Source of the DNA: an uncultured Prevotellaceae bacterium
GTDB lineage: Bacteria; Bacteroidota; Bacteroidia; Bacteroidales; Bacteroidaceae
Direction: 5' to 3'
Length of the DNA stretch: 64,000 nt
Assembly (NCBI GenBank): GCA_900314715.1
Contig: OMWI01000010.1
Coordinates: forward strand, 54,263 to 118,262
The notes below the pieces were generated by a model, which saw only the letters and a list, made by a program, of their open reading frames with translations, did not search any database and had not been told where the DNA came from. Shown piece after piece: positions 1 to 8,038 of the stretch. The position numbers and the translations under genes were made by a program. Every line of letters begins with the position of its first letter. Positions within the stretch are counted from its first letter, which is position 1.

Positions 1-857
1 GTACCCTTGTCTTCCACCATGAAATTCACTTGCAAGGCAGCGAGGAATTCATCAGACGACATTCCATTGAGGTCTTTCACTACACGGTTGTAATCCAAGA
101 TGGTCAGTTGAGATGCTTGGAAACAAACTGCCATGAAATAATTATACTCCTCGTCTCCACGATGATTGGGATTCTGTTTGGCTTTTTCGGCACCCACCAA
201 TGCAGCGGCAGCACTACGATGATGACCGTCGGCAATATAGAGCGATGGCATCTTGGCAAATTCGGCCGTAATCGTGGCGATGTCGTTATCATCGGCAATT
301 ATCCAGAATTGATGTCTGAATCCGTCGATAGGCGCGATGAAATCATATTCTGGTGTTTGGGCAGCATATTTCATAATCAACTGGTCAAGAACGGCATTGT
401 CGGGATAGGCAAAGAACACAGGTTCGATATTGGCATTGTTTACGCGAACGTGCTTCATGCGATCTTCTTCCTTGTCGCGACGAGTTAATTCGTGCTTCTT
501 GATGACACCCGTCATATAATCGTTCACGTAGGCGCCTACTACTAATCCATATTGCGTCTTGCCATTCATGGTTTGCGCATAGATGTAATATTGTTCCTTG
601 TCGTCTTGCACCAACCAACCCTTCTCTTGGAATTTCTTGAAGTTGGCTGCTGCTTTCTCGTAAACGCGAGGATCGTATTCGCTAGTACCCTCTTCGAAGT
701 CTATCTCTGGCTTAATGATATGATACAAGCTCATTTCATTGTCGCCAGCTTCTTCGCGAGCTTCTTCAGAATTCAATACGTCGTATGGACGAGACTCTAC
801 TTTCTCCACCAATTCCTTCGGTGGACGTATACCCTTAAATGGTTTGATGATTGCCAT
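1..857 (-). CDS. DUF1015 family protein, C-terminus cut by window edge
   Basis: The minus strand is open from an ATG at 857 to the window edge, giving about 285 residues of a longer protein. The translation starts MAIIKPFKGIRPP and contains the segment LYIADGHHRSAAA, both typical of the DUF1015 family, whose members are usually a little over 400 residues. No biochemical role is established for the family. In Bacteroidota the gene commonly follows serC and serA, and that order is seen here, with a HIT-family gene inserted between serA and DUF1015. The gap to the HIT gene is 36 bp, so the two are probably co-transcribed. A serine-metabolism link is inferred from neighbourhood only. Confidence 0.85.
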   Translation of the reverse strand, partial: MAIIKPFKGIRPPKELVEKVESRPYDVLNSEEAREEAGDNEMSLYHIIKPEIDFEEGTSEYDPRVYEKAAANFKKFQEKGWLVQDDKEQYYIYAQTMNGKTQYGLVVGAYVNDYMTGVIKKHELTRRDKEEDRMKHVRVNNANIEPVFFAYPDNAVLDQLIMKYAAQTPEYDFIAPIDGFRHQFWIIADDNDIATITAEFAKMPSLYIADGHHRSAAAALVGAEKAKQNPNHRGDEEYNYFMAVCFQASQLTILDYNRVVKDLNGMSSDEFLAALQVNFMVEDKG

Positions 858-893
858 GTTATTGTTTGTTTATTGTTGTCCTTAAAAAAAGAA

Positions 894-1319
894 TTAAAGA
901 TAAGCCTTGATTTGGTTAATCATATCTTGATATTCGGCATCTGACAGATATACCTTACCTGGATTCATTTGGAATGTACCTCCATAATCAGGACCGTCAA
1001 CGTATTTAGGTGCCAAATGGAAATGCAAGTGTGAAAGTTTGTCACTATAAGCACCATAATTGATTTTTTCGGGATTGAAGGCTTTTTGCATGGCGCGCGT
1101 CACACGAGCAACATCGCTCATGAAAGCATTGCGCTCATCATCCGATAATTCGTTGAGGTCGTTCACATGTCCGTTGTAAGCCACGAGACAACGACCGCGA
1201 TATGTTTGTTCCTTAAACAGGAAGGCGCGAGATACCGACAGAGGACAAATCTCTATCATCAAGTCGTGTAACGTCTGATTGTTGGTGCAGTATAAACACT
1301 GCTTAGGATCACTTTGCAT
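894..1319 (-). CDS. HIT family hydrolase
   Basis: This 141-residue protein carries the histidine-triad motif HLHFHL with histidines at 97, 99 and 101, close to the C-terminus as in the HIT superfamily. A CLYC pair at residues 8-11 may bind zinc. HIT proteins hydrolyse or transfer nucleotides from nucleoside phosphoramidates and dinucleotides; the exact substrate cannot be read here. The gene sits between serA and the DUF1015 gene on the same strand. It has its own well-formed promoter at 1350-1380 and lies behind a terminator at 1385-1419, so it probably starts a separate transcript rather than reading through from serA. Confidence 0.88.
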   Translation of the reverse strand: MQSDPKQCLYCTNNQTLHDLMIEICPLSVSRAFLFKEQTYRGRCLVAYNGHVNDLNELSDDERNAFMSDVARVTRAMQKAFNPEKINYGAYSDKLSHLHFHLAPKYVDGPDYGGTFQMNPGKVYLSDAEYQDMINQIKAYL

Positions 1320-1349
1320 AATCTTTTAGTTTAAATTGAAATGTATTTG

Positions 1350-1380
1350 CAAATGTAGCAAGATTTTCTAACATGACAAA
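1350..1380 (-). promoter_or_regulatory. Bacteroidota-type promoter for HIT-DUF1015 unit
   Basis: Read on the minus strand, TTTG (1380-1377) is followed after exactly 19 bases by TACATTTG (1357-1350). This matches the Bacteroidota -33/-7 consensus TTTG and TAnnTTTG. It lies 31-61 bases upstream of the HIT start. Confidence 0.75.
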
Positions 1381-1384
1381 ATAA

Positions 1385-1419
1385 AAATGTCCCAAACTGA
1401 AAAATGGTTTGGGACATTT
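1385..1419 (-). terminator. Rho-independent terminator after serA
   Basis: A perfect 13-bp stem (1385-1397 pairing with 1407-1419) encloses a 9-base loop. On the minus strand the stem is followed by a T-rich run. It begins 17 bases after the serA stop and should end the serC-serA transcript. Confidence 0.85.
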
Positions 1420-1435
1420 GTCATTATTTGAATAT

Positions 1436-2353
1436 TTACTTGTTCACTTGGAACTTTGTATCGCCATCCTTGAAGAACGCATTGATTTGCTTGGCAGCTG
1501 CAATTCCCGCATTGATGTTAGCCTCTGCAGTTTGAGCACCCATCTTCTTAGGAGTGGAGAAATAGCGACCTTCAAACTTAGCAAATTCAGCATCAGCATC
1601 TGGCTTGATGTCGGTAACGAATTTCAAGTCTTCACGCTCAGTCATCAACTTAATCAGTTCGGGTTCGTTGATTACTTCCTTACGTGCGGTATTCACCAAG
1701 ATACCACCCTTCTTCATCTGTCCTACAACGGCATAGTTGATGCTTTCCTTTGTCTCAGGCGTAGCGGGGATGTGAAGAGAAACTACATCACAAGTCTTAA
1801 ACAACTCGTCTTGGTTGGCTACAGCATGTACGCCTGCTGCTTCAATCACCTCAGCTGGGCAATAAGCATCGTATGCGTAAACGTCCATACCAAATCCCTT
1901 AGCGATGCGAGCCACATTACGACCTACATTACCAAACGCGAGGATACCCAATTTCTTACCAAGGAGTTCAGAACCTGACTTTCCATTATAGAATCCACGA
2001 ACAGCCATAACCAACAAACCAAATACGAGTTCGGCAACGGCATTGGCATTTTGTCCTGGGGTATTTTCTGCCACAACGTTATGAGCTGTAGCTGCGGCAA
2101 GGTCAATGTTATCATAACCAGCACCAGCACGAACCACAATCTTCAATTGCTTGGCAGCATCCAAAACTTCAGCATCTACTTTATCTGAACGGATAATCAT
2201 AGCATCAGCATCAGCAACGGCTGCCAACAACTGTGCTTTCTCTGTATATTTCTCCAGCAGCACGAGTTCGTTACCTGCTGCTTCTACTTCTTTCTTGATG
2301 CCTTCCACAGCTGCTGCTGCAAATGGCTTTTCTGTAGCTACAAGAATCTTCAT
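1436..2353 (-). CDS. serA: D-3-phosphoglycerate dehydrogenase, short form
   Basis: This 305-residue protein is a D-2-hydroxyacid dehydrogenase. It would oxidise 3-phosphoglycerate to 3-phosphohydroxypyruvate with NAD, the first step of phosphorylated serine synthesis. The Rossmann nucleotide loop is seen as LAFGNVGRNVA, followed by HIPATPETK and NTARKEVINEPEL, which holds the substrate-binding arginine. It lacks the C-terminal ACT or ASB regulatory domains of longer PGDHs, so allosteric serine feedback through ACT is unlikely. Where most family members have TPHIGA with the catalytic histidine, this one reads STPKKMGAQ at about 266-274, a His-to-Lys change. The gene lies 11 bp downstream of serC, which strongly supports the assignment. 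Confidence 0.93.
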   Translation of the reverse strand: MKILVATEKPFAAAAVEGIKKEVEAAGNELVLLEKYTEKAQLLAAVADADAMIIRSDKVDAEVLDAAKQLKIVVRAGAGYDNIDLAAATAHNVVAENTPGQNANAVAELVFGLLVMAVRGFYNGKSGSELLGKKLGILAFGNVGRNVARIAKGFGMDVYAYDAYCPAEVIEAAGVHAVANQDELFKTCDVVSLHIPATPETKESINYAVVGQMKKGGILVNTARKEVINEPELIKLMTEREDLKFVTDIKPDADAEFAKFEGRYFSTPKKMGAQTAEANINAGIAAAKQINAFFKDGDTKFQVNK

Positions 2354-2364
2354 TTTCTTATTTA

Positions 2365-3432
2365 TTAATGATTAGCCTCAAATTCTTTCATGGCAGCCAC
2401 CAAAGCATTCACACCCTCAATGGTCTGTGCGTTATAGCAAGAAGCACGGAATCCACCTACCGAACGGTGACCCTTAATACCAACCATACCACGCTCTGTA
2501 GCGAAGTCGAAGAATGGCTTCTCCAATTCAGCATATTCCTCGTTCATCACGAAACAGATGTTCATCAACGAACGGTCTTCTTCAGCAACCGTACCCTTGA
2601 ACAACTTGTTGCGGTCGATTTCGCCATAGACGATTTCAGCACGTTGTTGAGCCAACTTATCCATTGCCTCTACGCCACCTTGTCTCTTCACCCAACGCAT
2701 GGTTTCTACCAATGAGTAAATAGGAACAACGGGAGGAGTATTAAACATAGAACCTTTTTCTACGTGTGTGCAATAGTTCATCATTGTAGGCAACTCACGT
2801 GGAGCTTTGCCAATCTTGTCGTTCTTCAGGATGACAACGGTAACACCAGCCATAGACATGTTCTTCTGTGCACCAGCATAGATACAATCGTACTTAGAAA
2901 CGTCTACTGGACGACTCATAATATCTGAAGACATATCGGCAATCAGGGGCACGGGTACGTCTAAATCCTTGCGTATTTCAGTACCGTAAATGGTATTGTT
3001 TGTCGTGATGTGGAAATAGTCAGCATCTGCAGGAACCTCATAGTTCTTGGGAATAAAAGTATAGTTAGCATCCTTTGATGAAGCCACCTCTACCACCTCA
3101 CCGTAAAGCTTAGCCTCTTTCTCGGCCTTGTTTGCCCATGTACCCGTATTCAGGTAGGCTGCTTTCTTGTGAAGGAAGTTTGCGGGAACTTGCGTGAACT
3201 GGAGTGAAGCACCACCACCAAGGAAAATGACGGAATAACCTTCTGGAATGCTCAACAGTTCCTTAATCAAAGCCTCTGCCTCGTCTACTACTGGTTGGAA
3301 ATATTTAGCGCGATGGCTAATTTCCATCAAAGAGAGACCTGTACCGTTAAATTCCAAAATCTGTTTGGCAGTATTCTCAATCACTTCGCGTGGAAGCATT
3401 GATGGACCTGCATTAAAATTGTACTTCTTCAT
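2365..3432 (-). CDS. serC: Phosphoserine aminotransferase
   Basis: This 355-residue fold-type I PLP enzyme converts 3-phosphohydroxypyruvate and glutamate to O-phosphoserine and 2-oxoglutarate. The N-terminus [14 protein letters not shown] is characteristic of the family. The segment [13 protein letters not shown] contains the PLP-binding lysine. The C-terminal [15 protein letters not shown] is also conserved in SerC. The length matches the usual 360 residues. It is the first gene of the serC-serA transcript, which has a promoter at 3496-3527 and a terminator at 1385-1419. A separate phosphoserine phosphatase gene is not in the window. Confidence 0.96.
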   Translation of the reverse strand: MKKYNFNAGPSMLPREVIENTAKQILEFNGTGLSLMEISHRAKYFQPVVDEAEALIKELLSIPEGYSVIFLGGGASLQFTQVPANFLHKKAAYLNTGTWANKAEKEAKLYGEVVEVASSKDANYTFIPKNYEVPADADYFHITTNNTIYGTEIRKDLDVPVPLIADMSSDIMSRPVDVSKYDCIYAGAQKNMSMAGVTVVILKNDKIGKAPRELPTMMNYCTHVEKGSMFNTPPVVPIYSLVETMRWVKRQGGVEAMDKLAQQRAEIVYGEIDRNKLFKGTVAEEDRSLMNICFVMNEEYAELEKPFFDFATERGMVGIKGHRSVGGFRASCYNAQTIEGVNALVAAMKEFEANH

Positions 3433-3495
3433 TGCTGATTTTAAAAATTATAATAATGTTAATTACCTTTTTACCTGTTGTTTTTTATTTCCGTG

Positions 3496-3527
3496 CAAAG
3501 TTACATATTAATCTTGAAACAACCAAG
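3496..3527 (-). promoter_or_regulatory. Putative serC-serA promoter
   Basis: On the minus strand CTTG (3527-3524) precedes TAACTTTG (3503-3496) by 20 bases. This fits TTTG/TAnnTTTG with one mismatch in the -33 box. It lies about 64 bases upstream of the serC ATG. Confidence 0.6.
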
Positions 3528-3600
3528 ATTTATCCTTGTAATTCTCTTTGAAAATGACGAAAGAATAAAAAATATGATACATTTAGTATCTGCATCGAAT

Positions 3601-3799
3601 TTTGCCACTTTGCCACTTTGCCACATTAAGCATATTCCACTTTGATGTTGGTCATCAGATTTGGAGGTATAGAAAATAAATGGTTATAAATTATAAGTAT
3701 TTATATTTATTATTATAATATAATAATAACCCTATATATATACTGGAGGCTGCATATCGGAAACACCTTAATGTGGCAATGTGGCAATGTGGCATTTTG
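3601..3799. repeat. Intergenic element bounded by inverted short tandem repeats
   Basis: The left arm (3601-3630) is three TTTGCCAC-like units followed by ATTAAG. The right arm (3767-3799) is CTTAA followed by three TGTGGCAA-like units, so the arms are inverted and nearly complementary. The ~135-bp centre is very AT-rich and has no credible ORF. The layout resembles a small non-coding mobile element, but no transposase or target duplication was found. The region between serC and the GH5 gene (3433-3917) is otherwise empty apart from the serC promoter and the hairpin at 3828-3890. Confidence 0.65.
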
Positions 3800-3827
3800 T
3801 TCATTCAAGAAGCTATCCTTTACAATA

Positions 3828-3890
3828 TGCAAATACTATGTTTACGAGCTGTAAATATATCATTTAGCAGTCGTAAACATGGTATTTGCA
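3828..3890. repeat. 63-bp imperfect inverted repeat (cruciform or RNA hairpin)
   Basis: A 20-bp arm at 3828-3847 is complementary to 3871-3890 at 19 of 20 positions. The 23-base centre can continue pairing with one bulge (CTGTAAAT with ATTTAGCAG). It lies 28 bp beyond the GH5 stop codon on that gene's downstream side, so it could terminate or stabilise that transcript. There is no U-tract, so a plain rho-independent terminator is not certain. Confidence 0.7.
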
Positions 3891-3905
3891 TTCTCACTAC
3901 CTATT

Positions 3906-3937
3906 ACATGTTACCTGTTATCTGTTACCTATTTTCT
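3906..3937. repeat. Short tandem repeat spanning the GH5 stop codon
   Basis: On the minus strand the sequence is a run of GGTAACA/GATAACA-like heptamers that begins in the last three codons of the GH5 gene and continues past its stop. The repeat therefore supplies the protein C-terminus. Confidence 0.6.
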
Positions 3938-5207
3938 TCATCCTATCCACTTGTTCTTTCACGATGTTTAATGTAGATACATCGCTTGCAAATACGGAAT
4001 TCAAGCCTTGTTCTTCTTGCGCTGGGTCGCCCGTGTAATCATCGCCCACTTGCCATTGCACGTGTTTGGGTTTGGCAAAACCACCCCATCCCCAGAAATT
4101 ACAACCAGCGAAATAGCCACCAGTTTCCGCATTGTCGGCAACAAGAGAGAACACGTATTTGTAATAGCCATCTCTGCCTTTTGTGGGAGTATTCAAATCG
4201 AAAACGAAACCATCACGAGGATAGCCAAACTCCTCCATTACGAGAGGTTTGTTCAATCGAGCACAAACGGCTAAGTGTTCATCAATGTATTCCTTGGTGT
4301 TCTTGCATGAAATGTCGAGGTCTTCTATCAAATGATCCTTACGCGCCCAACTCCAATTATAAGGCCAAAGGTGAATGTTGCAATAGTCGATGTTCTTGTC
4401 GGCACAAATGCGCTCATAACATTGAATATCGCCTTCACATCCCCATTTTCCTTCAGAACCAACCGAAATCAAGTGGTTTTTATCCATGCTTCTGATGATT
4501 GCAGAAGTTTCGCACAACCATCTTTCAAAAGCGGGAAGATAATCTTTGTTGAAAGCGCGAGGCTCATTGCCAATCTGCCAAGACATGATGGCAGGATCGT
4601 CAACGTATTTCTTTCCCGTATAGCGATTGGTTCTGCCAACGATAAAGCGTACGTAATCATAAAACAATTGGTGGGCTTTCGCATTATTCGCATATTGCGA
4701 TACGAACTCCATATATGCAGGATAACCATCTTCGTTGGGTTGAGGTGCCTTGCCTTTTCCTGCTTGTTCCAAGTAAAAGCCATATCCTCCACTCCATTCC
4801 CATGAGTTGTTCAGATACAACACGGCCACCATCTTGCGCTTACCCATTTCCTTGAGCAAGTAATCAAGACCAGCCAATATGGTATCGTTATAAACGCCTG
4901 GAGCAATCTGCAATGTGGGTTCTACTTTTGTTTTCACCCCACGTTCTCCATCGGCACCGACAAGAATTCTCAGATTGTCGATGCCCATAGATTTCATCTT
5001 GTCTAACTCATTGCAAAGACGCTTACGGTTGCCACCTTGTCCTTCAGAACCAATGATTGCGCCATACCAAAAATTAGTTCCTACATAGTAATATGGCTTT
5101 CCAACACGTTCAAAATGACCATTTATCACTTGAACAAATGGATTTTTCTGTGCACAAACTGGCAACGTTATCATGGCCAGAATAAGACTGATTAAGGTTT
5201 TTGTCAT
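3918..5207 (-). CDS. Secreted GH5-family glycoside hydrolase (mannanase-like)
   Basis: This 429-residue protein has a signal peptide ending near VCAQ and a single TIM-barrel catalytic domain. The acid/base glutamate is in WQIGNEPRAF at about residue 214. The nucleophile glutamate is in VMEEFGYPRD at about 326. Both are standard for GH5. The overall look (VGTNFWYGA near the N-terminus, GCNFWGWGG near the end) resembles GH5 beta-mannanases and related enzymes, so mannan or glucomannan is the likely substrate, but this is inference. The preceding gene on the strand is a modular secreted protein 98 bp upstream, separated by an inverted repeat. The last residues (GNR) and stop codon fall inside a short tandem repeat at about 3906-3937. 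Confidence 0.87.
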   Translation of the reverse strand: MTKTLISLILAMITLPVCAQKNPFVQVINGHFERVGKPYYYVGTNFWYGAIIGSEGQGGNRKRLCNELDKMKSMGIDNLRILVGADGERGVKTKVEPTLQIAPGVYNDTILAGLDYLLKEMGKRKMVAVLYLNNSWEWSGGYGFYLEQAGKGKAPQPNEDGYPAYMEFVSQYANNAKAHQLFYDYVRFIVGRTNRYTGKKYVDDPAIMSWQIGNEPRAFNKDYLPAFERWLCETSAIIRSMDKNHLISVGSEGKWGCEGDIQCYERICADKNIDYCNIHLWPYNWSWARKDHLIEDLDISCKNTKEYIDEHLAVCARLNKPLVMEEFGYPRDGFVFDLNTPTKGRDGYYKYVFSLVADNAETGGYFAGCNFWGWGGFAKPKHVQWQVGDDYTGDPAQEEQGLNSVFASDVSTLNIVKEQVDRMKKIGNR

Positions 5208-5228
5208 GGTTTGGTTGATAAAAAAAAA

Positions 5229-5291
5229 GATGAAAGATGAAAGTTGGGTTTTGAATGATTGTCATTCTTCTTCCACCTTTCATCCTTCATC
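5229..5291. repeat. Inverted repeat built from GATGAAA heptamers
   Basis: The segment 5229-5243 holds two GATGAAA units plus G. The segment 5277-5291 is its inverse complement with one mismatch. The 33-base centre is not repeated. It lies between two same-strand genes (the modular protein and the GH5 gene) and may act as an intercistronic hairpin or attenuator. It follows the same design as the elements at 57991-58104 and 61153-61284 with a different heptamer. Confidence 0.65.
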
Positions 5292-5305
5292 TAAGGAAAT
5301 TTTAA

Positions 5306-6853
5306 TTATTTATTGATAAACTTCTTGCCGTTCTTGATGATGACTCCCTTGTAAGAAGCATCTACCTTTTGGCCAGCGAGGTTGTAGATAGCGCCATCAT
5401 TAGCACTTAATTCAACCTTCTTAACACTTGTAGGAGTTGCATCCTTCACCAAGTAAACTGACTTCACAACAATAGTAGTTGGTTCGCTTGCTTGGAGAGC
5501 AAACTGATTAACGGCACTCTTACGATCATCGAGGTTGATGGCAACAGATGTTGCACCAGCGTCTGCCCATTGCTTTGCATCTGTATTATCATAAGCACCT
5601 TTGTCAGCATATTGTACGAACAACTGAGTTGCAACAGCAGTTGGTTCTGCAAATTCGATAACCAATTGGCTATATTCGCTCCAGTTAGCACCACCAAGCC
5701 ATTTTGACAAGCCACCCCATCCTACAGCATTGAATGTCAATGTTCCATCAGCATTGTAGGTAATGCTCTCGTTTGCGTTCCAAGTTCCCCAATCTTTAGT
5801 CAAGTCAAATTCAACCTTGGTTACAGGTGTTGGCTCAGAACCTTCCACATACTCAACAGCAGTAACGCAGCAACCCATACCTTGCACGCGAAGACCGCCA
5901 TTGGCATTGATAACAGCTGCATAATCCTCAGTAATTTCAAACGTTCCTATACCTTGAGCATCAGGTACGATAGCGCTACCTAAGTCGCTCCAATCAGCAT
6001 TACTCTTTGGAAGTACTTGAGCACCCCATTGCCAACCTTCAACGTCAACTGGCTCAATGTGGAATACAAACTTATCACCAGCCTTAACGTCAGTCTTCTT
6101 GATTAAGAAACTATCATCCCATCCATCAAATGTAACAGGAAGTGCAGGCTCAATATCCAAACCGCCAACTGGTGTATCGCCGCCAGCAGGTGTGAATACA
6201 TAACCACCGAAACTTAATTTAGAACCTGTGCAGAAGATGTAATATGTTTCGTTGGCAACTACATCAAACTCTACCGTACCTGTGCATTTTTCTTCAACCG
6301 TGAAACTTTCACTTAAAGCGACAGGAGTGGCCTCTTCACCATCAGCTTTGATGGTTAATTCACTTACAGAGAGACAGGAGCCATCAGATGCTTTTGCTAC
6401 ATAAAAGTTTTTCCCACTATTGAGGATAATGAAAGCACATACATGACCATCTTTAGCTGGAGTAAACATATAATATGTGCCTGATTGTGGCACGTTGCCT
6501 TTCTCTGGCTTATAACCAGAACCACTACTGTTGTCGCCATCAAGTTCACCGTCTTTTGGGTTTTGACCACCCACTACATAAACCACACGTGCCTTGTCTT
6601 CCATCTCTCCAGTTTCTTCATTCTTTACAGGAACGGTCTGACCGAAAAGTGGTTCACAATAAGCTTTACAAGTAGAGAGTTTCACATCGTATGGCTTAGA
6701 GGTACGGTCGTTACCGAGTACCACCTTGGCATTGGCCGTAGTCAATGTTGCGCCATTGTTGTAAGTGCCACCGTTCTCAAAGAGAGCGACTTCTTGAGCA
6801 CTTGCATTCATTGCCATAAAGACAATAGTCATCAGAGTAAAGATTTTCTTCAT
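5306..6853 (-). CDS. Secreted modular protein, probable carbohydrate-binding
   Basis: This 515-residue protein starts with a signal peptide ending in NASAQ. I do not recognise a catalytic domain. An N-terminal region of about 200 residues (ending TYYIFCTGSKLSFGGYVF) looks like the beta-sandwich modules attached to Prevotella pectate lyases and glycosidases. Two further beta-rich modules follow, at about 225-335 and 345-475. The C-terminus has a short tail of the YNLAGQKV...GVIIKNGKKF type seen on many secreted Prevotella proteins. A -7 box is present at 6890-6897. It precedes a GH5 gene on the same strand and probably helps bind or display a polysaccharide. Confidence is high that it is a real secreted protein and low for its ligand. 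Confidence 0.8.
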   Translation of the reverse strand: MKKIFTLMTIVFMAMNASAQEVALFENGGTYNNGATLTTANAKVVLGNDRTSKPYDVKLSTCKAYCEPLFGQTVPVKNEETGEMEDKARVVYVVGGQNPKDGELDGDNSSGSGYKPEKGNVPQSGTYYMFTPAKDGHVCAFIILNSGKNFYVAKASDGSCLSVSELTIKADGEEATPVALSESFTVEEKCTGTVEFDVVANETYYIFCTGSKLSFGGYVFTPAGGDTPVGGLDIEPALPVTFDGWDDSFLIKKTDVKAGDKFVFHIEPVDVEGWQWGAQVLPKSNADWSDLGSAIVPDAQGIGTFEITEDYAAVINANGGLRVQGMGCCVTAVEYVEGSEPTPVTKVEFDLTKDWGTWNANESITYNADGTLTFNAVGWGGLSKWLGGANWSEYSQLVIEFAEPTAVATQLFVQYADKGAYDNTDAKQWADAGATSVAINLDDRKSAVNQFALQASEPTTIVVKSVYLVKDATPTSVKKVELSANDGAIYNLAGQKVDASYKGVIIKNGKKFINK

Positions 6854-6889
6854 AAATATAAAGTTTTAGAATGTTAAAAAATTTCGATG

Positions 6890-6897
6890 CAAAGATA
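6890..6897 (-). promoter_or_regulatory. Putative -7 promoter box
   Basis: On the minus strand TATCTTTG matches TAnnTTTG and sits 37 bases upstream of the ATG of the modular protein. No good TTTG was seen at the expected distance upstream. Confidence 0.5.
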
Positions 6898-6987
6898 ACA
6901 CAAAAAAATGAAAACGTGTAATACTTTCTTGATAATAATCGGTATTATTATGTTCATTTTGTGGGTTTGTGTCGTTGTGTCCGTGCA

Positions 6988-7863
6988 TTATTTGTTGTTT
7001 TGATGGTATTTGATTAGTCCATCCATCGGACTTTTCAATACTATTCCCAATTCATATCCTTCTTGAATAGCTGCTTCTTGAAGGCAATCCTTGAAGTAAT
7101 AGGCAATACTTCCCACGGCATTTACCTTCAAATGAGGAGATTGGTAATGCTGAATATTGCGCACGAAGAACATTCGGAAGTTGTCAATCACCAAATTTCG
7201 TACGTCTAAATCGTCTACATGTGCATGGATAAACGGAGCCAATGATGCCAAGAAACGATTAGGCAATGGTTCACGATATACCTTATTTATTATATCCGTC
7301 ATGGTGAATCCAGTTTCTTCCGTAAAATCCTTCAACAACTGATTAGAAGAATTTCCTTTATAGAGATAGTTAATGAAATGTTTGCCCAATACAGCTCCAC
7401 TACCCTCATCACCTAAGATGAAACCCATAGGAGATATATTTTTCACGATACTCTCACCATCATATAGACATGAATTAGAACCCGTGCCTAAGATGCAGGC
7501 GATTCCTGGTTGGTTGCCACACAATGCACGGGCAGCCGCCATTAAGTCGGATTGCACGTGTATTTGTGCTTTATCAATATCAAATGCCCGTGCAAGTGCT
7601 GATGATATTTTCGGAATAACATCTTCCCTACAACCAGCACCATAAAAATGTATGGTAAAATCGGTGGCTTGAAAGAATGGTCGTTGTGACAATTGAGGCA
7701 ACAATTCTCCACAAATCACCTCTTCAATGTCTTTTTCAGACATAAAAACGGGGTTTAAACCTTGCGTATGATATGTTTCGCATTGGTTTTTGTTGTTTTC
7801 TTGGTTAGAAAACAAGCAAATCCAATCGGTTTTTGTACTTCCACTATCGGCTATTAGTATCAT
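6988..7863 (-). CDS. BadF/BadG/BcrA/BcrD-type sugar kinase (GlcNAc kinase-like)
   Basis: The protein is 291 residues from the chosen start MILIADSGSTKTDW. An in-frame upstream start at 7917 would add 18 residues before the conserved N-terminal phosphate loop, and it lies upstream of a -7 box at 7884-7891, so 7863 is preferred. DSGSTKTDW is the phosphate-1 loop and ILGTGSNSCL the phosphate-2 region of the ASKHA fold. GFILGDEGSGAVLGK is typical of eukaryotic-type N-acetylglucosamine kinases in the BadF group. The likely reaction is ATP-dependent phosphorylation of an amino sugar. It is divergent from the MscS-glycosidase operon at 8039. Confidence 0.87.
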   Translation of the reverse strand: MILIADSGSTKTDWICLFSNQENNKNQCETYHTQGLNPVFMSEKDIEEVICGELLPQLSQRPFFQATDFTIHFYGAGCREDVIPKISSALARAFDIDKAQIHVQSDLMAAARALCGNQPGIACILGTGSNSCLYDGESIVKNISPMGFILGDEGSGAVLGKHFINYLYKGNSSNQLLKDFTEETGFTMTDIINKVYREPLPNRFLASLAPFIHAHVDDLDVRNLVIDNFRMFFVRNIQHYQSPHLKVNAVGSIAYYFKDCLQEAAIQEGYELGIVLKSPMDGLIKYHQNNK

Positions 7864-7883
7864 TGTAGTTATGAAATTATGTG

Positions 7884-7891
7884 CAAAAATA
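7884..7891 (-). promoter_or_regulatory. Putative -7 box for sugar kinase
   Basis: On the minus strand TATTTTTG fits TAnnTTTG, 21 bases upstream of the chosen kinase start. It supports 7863 rather than 7917 as the start codon. Confidence 0.45.
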
Positions 7892-8010
7892 AATAAAATC
7901 CCCGTAACATCTACCATCTATAGACAAAAAAGCGTGCTGATGCTTTATAAAAATGAAAGAAATTGTTTCAGTTTTTATCTCAACTGGCTCATAATCTCAG
8001 AAATATTATA

Positions 8011-8018
8011 TAAATTTG
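8011..8018 (+). promoter_or_regulatory. Putative -7 box for MscS-glycosidase operon
   Basis: TAAATTTG matches TAnnTTTG and lies 20 bases upstream of the ATG at 8039. An in-frame TTG at 8027 would then be almost leaderless, which favours 8039 as the start. No clear -33 TTTG was seen. Confidence 0.5.
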
Positions 8019-8038
8019 CAAACTAATTGTTTGATAAT

